NCBI GenBank assembly: GCA_023488865.1
Contig: JAMDDG010000128.1
Coordinates: forward strand, 1-6,488
Source: Bacteroidota bacterium
GTDB taxonomy: Bacteria; Bacteroidota; Bacteroidia; Bacteroidales; Prolixibacteraceae
Direction: 5' to 3'
Length of the DNA: 6,488 nt
The notes under the pieces are model-generated. The model had not been told where the DNA came from. It saw only the letters and a program-made list of their open reading frames with translations, and ran no database searches. The position numbers were made by a program, and so were the translations under genes. Below, one piece after another: positions 1-3,844 of this stretch (positions within the stretch are counted from its first letter, which is position 1; each line of letters begins with the position of its first letter).

Positions 1-69
1 TTTTACAAGCAAAGGTAGTAAATCTGCCAACAAACAGCTAAATTTTAAGAATTAGCTATGGGTTGATTC

Positions 70-96
70 CCAAGATAAAATTGTGGTTTTATTTGG
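70..96. repeat. Imperfect inverted repeat / hairpin upstream of the HTH-MNT gene
   Basis: Arms CCAA-g-ATAAAA and TTTTAT-TTGG pair over 10 bp with one bulged G (position 74) and a 6-base loop at 81-86. No T-tract follows on either strand, so it does not look like an intrinsic terminator. It lies 59 bases before the start codon of the HTH-MNT gene and could be a protein-binding site or the remains of a cassette boundary. The structure is seen directly; any role is a guess. Confidence 0.35.
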
Positions 97-119
97 AAAT
101 AGTCAATTAATATTGTAAT

Positions 120-150
120 TTTGACATTATTTGTCAAATTAGCTTTGTCA
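120..150 (+). promoter_or_regulatory. Candidate operator and promoter of the toxin-antitoxin module
   Basis: A perfect inverted repeat TTTGACA (120-126) / TGTCAAA (132-138) is separated by 5 bases. A further copy, TTTGTCA, sits at 144-150 in direct orientation to 130-136, 14 bases apart. The last copy overlaps TAGCTTTG (140-147), an exact match to the Bacteroidota -7 consensus TAnnTTTG. A TTTG at 120-123 could be the -33 element, though its 16-base gap is a little short. The half-site cluster over a promoter fits autorepression by the HTH domain encoded next. If this -7 box is used, transcription would begin within a few bases of the ATG at 155, giving a nearly leaderless mRNA. Confidence 0.5.
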
Positions 151-154
151 GAGA

Positions 155-751
155 ATGGAAAATTTCGGAGAAACAATAAGAAAACTCAGGGAAGAGAAAA
201 AACTTCCACTGAGGGTCGTTTCCGCCTATCTGAATATTGACCAGGCCATCCTTAGCAAGATTGAAAGGGGACAACGCCAGGCAAACAGAGAATTAGTCAC
301 AAAACTTGCTACTTTTTTTGACATAAATGAAGACGTTTTGATGGTTGCCTGGTTGTCCGATAAAATTATTTATGAAGTCAAAGAGGAGGAGTTGGCTTTA
401 AAGGCGATACAAGTAGCTGAAGATAAATTAAATTACATTGCTTTTAAAAAAACAGACCGGGTTGAAATTAAAAAACAATTAGTATCAGCCCTCAGCAATT
501 TTAATAGTATTCAAATTGCATGGATCTACGGTTCCTTTTCCAGGGGCAGCGATGGGCCAAAAAGCGATATTGATGTTGCCATCAAGGCTGATGAGAACTT
601 CAACTATTTCGACCTGGCTGAAGTTCAATTTCAAATGGAAAAGTTGACCAAACGAAAGGTAGATGTTGGGTTTATCGATTCTTTCAAGCCCTACATCTTT
701 GATCATGTAAAACCGGATTTAAAGTTGATTTATGAGAGACAACCGTCTTGA
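155..751 (+). CDS. mntA: XRE-type HTH fused to a minimal nucleotidyltransferase (MntA-like antitoxin)
   Basis: This 198-residue protein is predicted to be the antitoxin of a HEPN/MNT toxin-antitoxin pair. Residues 1-65 form an XRE/Cro-type helix-turn-helix (NFGETIRKLREEK, then IDQAILSKIERGQRQ). Residues 66-104 are a charged helical linker. Residues 105-198 are a minimal nucleotidyltransferase with GS-x10-DxD complete: G126, S127, D138 and D140, plus a likely third carboxylate at D170 (KVDVGF). In characterised MntA proteins this fold uses ATP to add AMP units to a tyrosine of HepT, silencing the toxin. The ATG start is supported by the normal HTH N-terminus beginning right there. The end overlaps the next gene by 20 bases, indicating translational coupling. 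The fused HTH suggests that the antitoxin also represses the operon through the TGACA/TGTCA sites upstream. The family and active site are seen; substrate and repression are inferred from relatives. Confidence 0.88.
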   Translation: MENFGETIRKLREEKKLPLRVVSAYLNIDQAILSKIERGQRQANRELVTKLATFFDINEDVLMVAWLSDKIIYEVKEEELALKAIQVAEDKLNYIAFKKTDRVEIKKQLVSALSNFNSIQIAWIYGSFSRGSDGPKSDIDVAIKADENFNYFDLAEVQFQMEKLTKRKVDVGFIDSFKPYIFDHVKPDLKLIYERQPS

Positions 752-1079
752 AAGTTTAAAACGGCTTCAGCATATCATTAAAGCGATTGAAGACATTAAC
801 AAATTTGTTGCTAATGAAACTGTTGATTCATTTATAAATAGCGATTTAATTCAGGATGCCGTTTTGTTTCAGTTTACAATCATCGGTGAAGCCATTAATT
901 TTGTTGAACCGGAAATACTGGAAAAATACAATTACCCCTGGTATAAAGTACGGTCATTCCGTAATTTCATCTCTCATGAGTACTTCAATATAAAAATGGA
1001 GGCTGTTTGGCAAATTCTTCAAACTGGCTTACCGGAATTGCAACAGGTTATTCAAACAATTTTGAAGAACGAATTTTAA
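732..1079 (+). CDS. hepT: HepT-like HEPN (DUF86) ribonuclease toxin
   Basis: This 115-residue, probably all-helical protein has the normal length of the DUF86/HepT family. The HEPN active-site motif is intact as R77-N-F-I-S-H82, followed by E83 and Y84, giving the full R-x4-H-x-Y signature. In studied HepT toxins R and H are needed for RNA cleavage, and the Tyr is the residue AMPylated by the partner MntA. The segment FTIIGEAINFV (about residues 48-58) matches the conserved helix before the motif in this family. The ATG at 732 lies inside the end of the HTH-MNT gene in another frame, so both come from one transcript. HepT is usually encoded upstream of MntA; here the antitoxin comes first. 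RNase activity and toxicity are inferred from the family, and RNA specificity cannot be read from sequence. Confidence 0.88.
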   Translation: MRDNRLESLKRLQHIIKAIEDINKFVANETVDSFINSDLIQDAVLFQFTIIGEAINFVEPEILEKYNYPWYKVRSFRNFISHEYFNIKMEAVWQILQTGLPELQQVIQTILKNEF

Positions 1080-1101
1080 CCGCTAACACGATGGTTTTTT
1101 A

Positions 1102-1109
1102 TATATTTG
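1102..1109 (+). promoter_or_regulatory. Candidate -7 box upstream of the DUF1599 gene
   Basis: TATATTTG matches the Bacteroidota -7 consensus TAnnTTTG exactly and lies in the 110-base AT-rich gap between the hepT-like gene and the DUF1599 gene. No good TTG-type -33 element is seen at the usual distance, which weakens the call. Use of this site would give a leader of about 75 bases. Confidence 0.35.
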
Positions 1110-1189
1110 GAATGTAGTATTCAATATTAACGGGGAATTAATTTAAAAAGTCAACATTCAGTATCAGATATTAAATCAATTACTTCAAG

Positions 1190-1726
1190 GTGAAAAAAAC
1201 CAAAGAACAATACGATCAAATCATCAGCCTCTGCAGGGAGGTTTTTGTCAAAAAAATGAAAGATTACGGCACAGCCTGGCGAATTTTACGCCCCTCTTCC
1301 ATGACCGACCAGATCTTTATCAAAGCGCAAAGGATCCGTAACATAGAAGAGAAAGGAGCCGCCAAAATTAAGGATGATGCCCGCTCCGAATTCATTGGCA
1401 TTATCAACTACTGTGCCATGGCACTGATCCAGCTCGAACTTGGTACACAGGAGGAAGAACTTCCTTATGACCGTGCCGAAGCCATGTACTTAGCCAATCT
1501 GGAAAAAGCCAAAAATCTGATGTTAGACAAAAACCACGACTACGGCGAAGCATGGCGAAAGATGCGGGTCAGTTCCTTCACCGATTTGATCCTGATGAAA
1601 ATCAAGCGTACCAAACAAATCGAAGATAATCTTGGCAAGACGCTTGCCTCAGAAGGGGTCGATGCCAACTACCTGGATATGATCAACTATTCAGTTTTTG
1701 CTTTGATTAAAACGGAATTTGAATAA
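1190..1726 (+). CDS. DUF1599 (nucleotide modification associated domain 1) protein with duplicated domain
   Basis: This 178-residue soluble protein has no signal peptide or membrane segment. It consists of two copies of one helical domain, about residues 8-88 and 100-178. Each has the signature DYG-x-AW-R (D25-Y26-G27 and D117-Y118-G119, 92 residues apart), then a K-x-x-R-x-x-x-I-E helix, an acidic stretch, and a closing INY-x-x-x-ALI helix. This matches DUF1599, named 'nucleotide modification associated domain 1' by some databases because phage relatives occur near base-modification genes; the chemistry is unknown to me. The start is GTG at 1190: an in-frame stop at 1172 leaves no earlier start, and the next ATG (1256) would delete part of the first repeat. 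It is followed after 4 bases by the DoxX-like gene. As I recall, homologues often sit beside DoxX-like and tpiA genes in Bacteroidota. The family call is firm; the function is open. Confidence 0.85.
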   Translation: MKKTKEQYDQIISLCREVFVKKMKDYGTAWRILRPSSMTDQIFIKAQRIRNIEEKGAAKIKDDARSEFIGIINYCAMALIQLELGTQEEELPYDRAEAMYLANLEKAKNLMLDKNHDYGEAWRKMRVSSFTDLILMKIKRTKQIEDNLGKTLASEGVDANYLDMINYSVFALIKTEFE

Positions 1727-1730
1727 ATTC

Positions 1731-2870
1731 ATGAAAAAAATCACCACCCTATCACGCTGGATTTTTGGTTTGGTATTTATCTTCTCCGGCTTTGTCAAAG
1801 GGATCGATCCGTGGGGGCTGGAGTACAAATTAGTCGATTACCTGCAAGCCATGGGGCTCAATAGCCTGACCTTTCTGGCGCCATTCGGCTCCTATTTGTT
1901 GCCATTTGCCGAATTTATGATCGGGGTCGGGATGCTGCTCTGTGTAAGGATCCGCTGGGCCTCCCTGCTCGGGCTCCTGTTTATGGTTATTTTTACCCCG
2001 CTGACGCTATATGTTGCGCTCAAAAATCCGGTTACGGACTGCGGCTGTTTCGGCGATGCCCTGGTGATCAGCAACTGGGCAACCTTTTACAAAAACATTG
2101 TCCTTTCCGCATTGGTTATCCTGGTCTACGTAAGAAGGGGTACTATTGAACCAGTCATCCTCGGAAAATGGAGGTACTACCGCACGGCTATCATCACCTG
2201 CATCTATCTTGGTTTTGTTATCTGGTCCTACCGCCACGATCCCATATTCGATTTCAGACCTTACAAAGTAGGCGTCAACATCCCGGAAGCGATGAAAATT
2301 CCCAAGGGGGCGCAGGCAGATGTGTACAAAAACACCTTCTTCTATCGAAACAAAAAAACCAATGCACTGCAAAAATTCTCCGATACAGATTATCCCTGGC
2401 AGGATACCCTGAACTGGAAATATGAGTCGATGGGCGATCCGGTCCTGGTTAAAAAGGGATACACTCCTCCGATCCATGATTTTCAACTCCGCACGGCGCC
2501 TGGTGATGATGTTACCAGTTTTTTCTTCTCTGATGATAAACCAACTTTTTTCCTGGTTGCCGCCGATCTGACGAAGAGTTCGCTGAAAAAGCAGGAACTG
2601 ATCAACGGGATAGCCGTTTGGGCAAGAATGTCGGGGTATAAGTTTGTCTGCCTCACCGCTACAACCGGACAGCGGCTCGAAGATTTCAAGAATGCCGCCA
2701 ATCCTACCTACGAATTTCTCTTTTGCGACGAAGTGACGCTCAAGACCATTATCAGGTCAAATCCCGGACTGCTGTATCTCCGCAGCGGTACTATCCTTCG
2801 CAAATGGCACTACAACGATATTCCCACCATCGAAGAGATGACGCGCCTGGTTTCCAACGTAATCAAATAG
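1731..2870 (+). CDS. DoxX-like inner-membrane protein with C-terminal thioredoxin-like domain (BT_3928-type)
   Basis: This is a 379-residue membrane protein. Residues 1-136 form a four-helix DoxX/MauE-like unit (helices near 8-24, 47-71, 75-96 and 118-134), with SGFVKGIDPWG after helix 1 and D103-C-G-C-F-G-D109 before helix 4. A fifth helix lies near 152-167. Residues about 249-379 resemble a thioredoxin/TlpA-type fold, ending in a cis-Pro-like NPGLLYLRSGTI segment, but have no CxxC. The Cys pair in DCGCFG is the obvious redox candidate. Related MauE/DoxX proteins are linked to thiol redox or disulfide handling; a similar role here is inference. I chose the ATG at 1731 because the sequence then begins MKKITTLSRWIFG, as expected for helix 1. 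A TTG at 1719 is in frame but overlaps the DUF1599 stop region. The 4-base gap implies cotranscription with the DUF1599 gene. Homologues beside tpiA are known in Bacteroides, as I recall; the exact function is unknown. Confidence 0.83.
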   Translation: MKKITTLSRWIFGLVFIFSGFVKGIDPWGLEYKLVDYLQAMGLNSLTFLAPFGSYLLPFAEFMIGVGMLLCVRIRWASLLGLLFMVIFTPLTLYVALKNPVTDCGCFGDALVISNWATFYKNIVLSALVILVYVRRGTIEPVILGKWRYYRTAIITCIYLGFVIWSYRHDPIFDFRPYKVGVNIPEAMKIPKGAQADVYKNTFFYRNKKTNALQKFSDTDYPWQDTLNWKYESMGDPVLVKKGYTPPIHDFQLRTAPGDDVTSFFFSDDKPTFFLVAADLTKSSLKKQELINGIAVWARMSGYKFVCLTATTGQRLEDFKNAANPTYEFLFCDEVTLKTIIRSNPGLLYLRSGTILRKWHYNDIPTIEEMTRLVSNVIK

Positions 2871-2922
2871 TTAAATCGGCCAAACCCCAACCAATCTGGA
2901 AGTTTTTTCAATAGCGGATCCT

Positions 2923-2930
2923 TATCTTTG
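2923..2930 (+). promoter_or_regulatory. Candidate -7 box of the tpiA promoter
   Basis: TATCTTTG is an exact TAnnTTTG match and is followed by CA, as is common in Bacteroidota promoters. A T-run at 2903-2908 is the only candidate for a -33 region, with weak fit and short spacing. The leader to the ATG at 2971 would be about 35 bases and is A/T-rich. It would let tpiA be transcribed independently of the two genes before it, from which it is separated by 100 bases. Confidence 0.6.
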
Positions 2931-2970
2931 CAGAAAGATCATTAACCTCAAAATTTAAATATCACCAACC

Positions 2971-3729
2971 ATGAGAAAGAAAATTGTTGCCGGTAACTGG
3001 AAATGCAACACCACTGTCAGCGAAGGGGTTGCCCTTGCTAAACAAGTAAGCGATTTAGTTACCGAAAAAGGAGCCAAAGATGTTGTCGTAGTTTTAGGTA
3101 CTCCGTTCACCCACCTGTCCAGTGTTGCAACCGTTGTTAACCCTGCCAGAATATCCGTCTCCGCTCAAAACTGCGCTGCCGAAGCCAAAGGCGCCTTCAC
3201 AGGCGAAGTTTCCGTATCCATGATACAATCTACCGGAGCCACTTTCGTTATTCTTGGCCATTCCGAACGTCGCGAATATTACCACGAAACCAGTGAGATA
3301 CTGAACAAAAAAATGGCTTTGGCATTGGCCCAGGGTTTAACCCCTATCTACTGTTGCGGCGAAGCCCTTGCTATCCGCGAAGCCGGTACGGAAAATGCCT
3401 TCGTTAAAAAACAACTTGACGAAACCATCTTCAACCTTTCAGCCGAAGATTTCAAGAAGATCGTGATCGCTTACGAGCCTATCTGGGCTATCGGAACCGG
3501 TCGTACGGCAAGTTCTCAACAGGCGCAAGACATGCTGGCCTTTATCCGTCAGTTGATTGCCAAAAAATACGGTCAAACCATTGCCGGCGAATGCTCCATC
3601 CTCTACGGCGGATCATGCAGTCCGGCCAACGCGAAAGAACTCTTCAGCCAGCCTGATATCGACGGTGGATTGATTGGCGGGGCTTCCCTGAAAGCGGAAG
3701 ATTTCCTCTCCATCATCAACGCCTATTAA
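2971..3729 (+). CDS. tpiA: Triosephosphate isomerase
   Basis: This 252-residue cytoplasmic glycolytic enzyme interconverts dihydroxyacetone phosphate and glyceraldehyde 3-phosphate. It has full family length and every catalytic element: N9 and K11 in AGNWKCN, the electrophilic H97 in LGHSERRE, and the base E169 in AYEPIWAIGTG, which also begins the flexible loop 6. The phosphate-gripping loops are YGGS (212-215) and IGGASL (235-240). The protein is expected to be a homodimeric TIM barrel. The ATG start gives the standard N-terminus MRKKIVAGNWK. It has its own promoter-like sequence upstream and a strong terminator 27 bases downstream, so it ends this transcription block. Nothing is missing or unusual in the protein. 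Confidence 0.98.
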   Translation: MRKKIVAGNWKCNTTVSEGVALAKQVSDLVTEKGAKDVVVVLGTPFTHLSSVATVVNPARISVSAQNCAAEAKGAFTGEVSVSMIQSTGATFVILGHSERREYYHETSEILNKKMALALAQGLTPIYCCGEALAIREAGTENAFVKKQLDETIFNLSAEDFKKIVIAYEPIWAIGTGRTASSQQAQDMLAFIRQLIAKKYGQTIAGECSILYGGSCSPANAKELFSQPDIDGGLIGGASLKAEDFLSIINAY

Positions 3730-3756
3730 TACCCTACCGGGAAGTTATCCCATCAA

Positions 3757-3796
3757 GCACGAAGCAACAGGAAATCCTGTGCTTCGTGCATTTTTT
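3757..3796 (+). terminator. Intrinsic terminator after tpiA
   Basis: The stem pairs GCACGAAGC (3757-3765) with GCTTCGTGC (3781-3789) and ACAGG (3767-3771) with CCTGT (3776-3780). That is 14 bp with a single bulged A at 3766 and an AAAT loop, followed by A and six T (3791-3796). It is a textbook rho-independent terminator on the + strand and separates tpiA from the DUF5686 gene. Confidence 0.92.
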
Positions 3797-3798
3797 GC

Positions 3799-3806
3799 TA
3801 CTTTTA
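3799..3806 (+). promoter_or_regulatory. Weak candidate -7 box for the DUF5686 gene
   Basis: TACTTTTA matches TAnnTTTG at all fixed positions but the last. It follows the terminator directly and would give a leader of roughly 33 bases to the ATG at 3845. No clear -33 element is seen. The gene needs its own promoter because the terminator before it is strong, and this is the best match in the 48-base gap. Confidence 0.3.
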
Positions 3807-3844
3807 GATCGGAGTTCCGTATATTAAAGCAAAAAAAACAGAGG

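Noticed and set aside
36..57. Short inverted repeat AGCTAA / TTAGCT near the window start
   Set aside because: Six-base arms with a 10-base loop in AT-rich DNA; not distinguishable from chance.
1078..1100. Possible terminator after the hepT-like gene (AACC ... GGTT then T-run)
   Set aside because: Only a 4-bp stem with an 11-base loop; too weak to call, although the T-run is real.
1116..1174. Imperfect direct repeat AGTATTCAATATTAA (1116-1130) and AGTATCAGATATTAA (1160-1174)
   Set aside because: Alignment needs two indels and the sequence is AT-rich and low in complexity; likely chance.
1719..1730. TTG start for the DoxX-like gene, four codons upstream of the chosen ATG
   Set aside because: It would overlap the DUF1599 stop region; the ATG at 1731 gives the expected hydrophobic N-terminus and is the stronger start codon.
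2007..2486. 159-codon open frame on the minus strand
   Set aside because: It is antisense to the DoxX-like gene, with no recognisable domain or start context; a by-product of codon use on the other strand.
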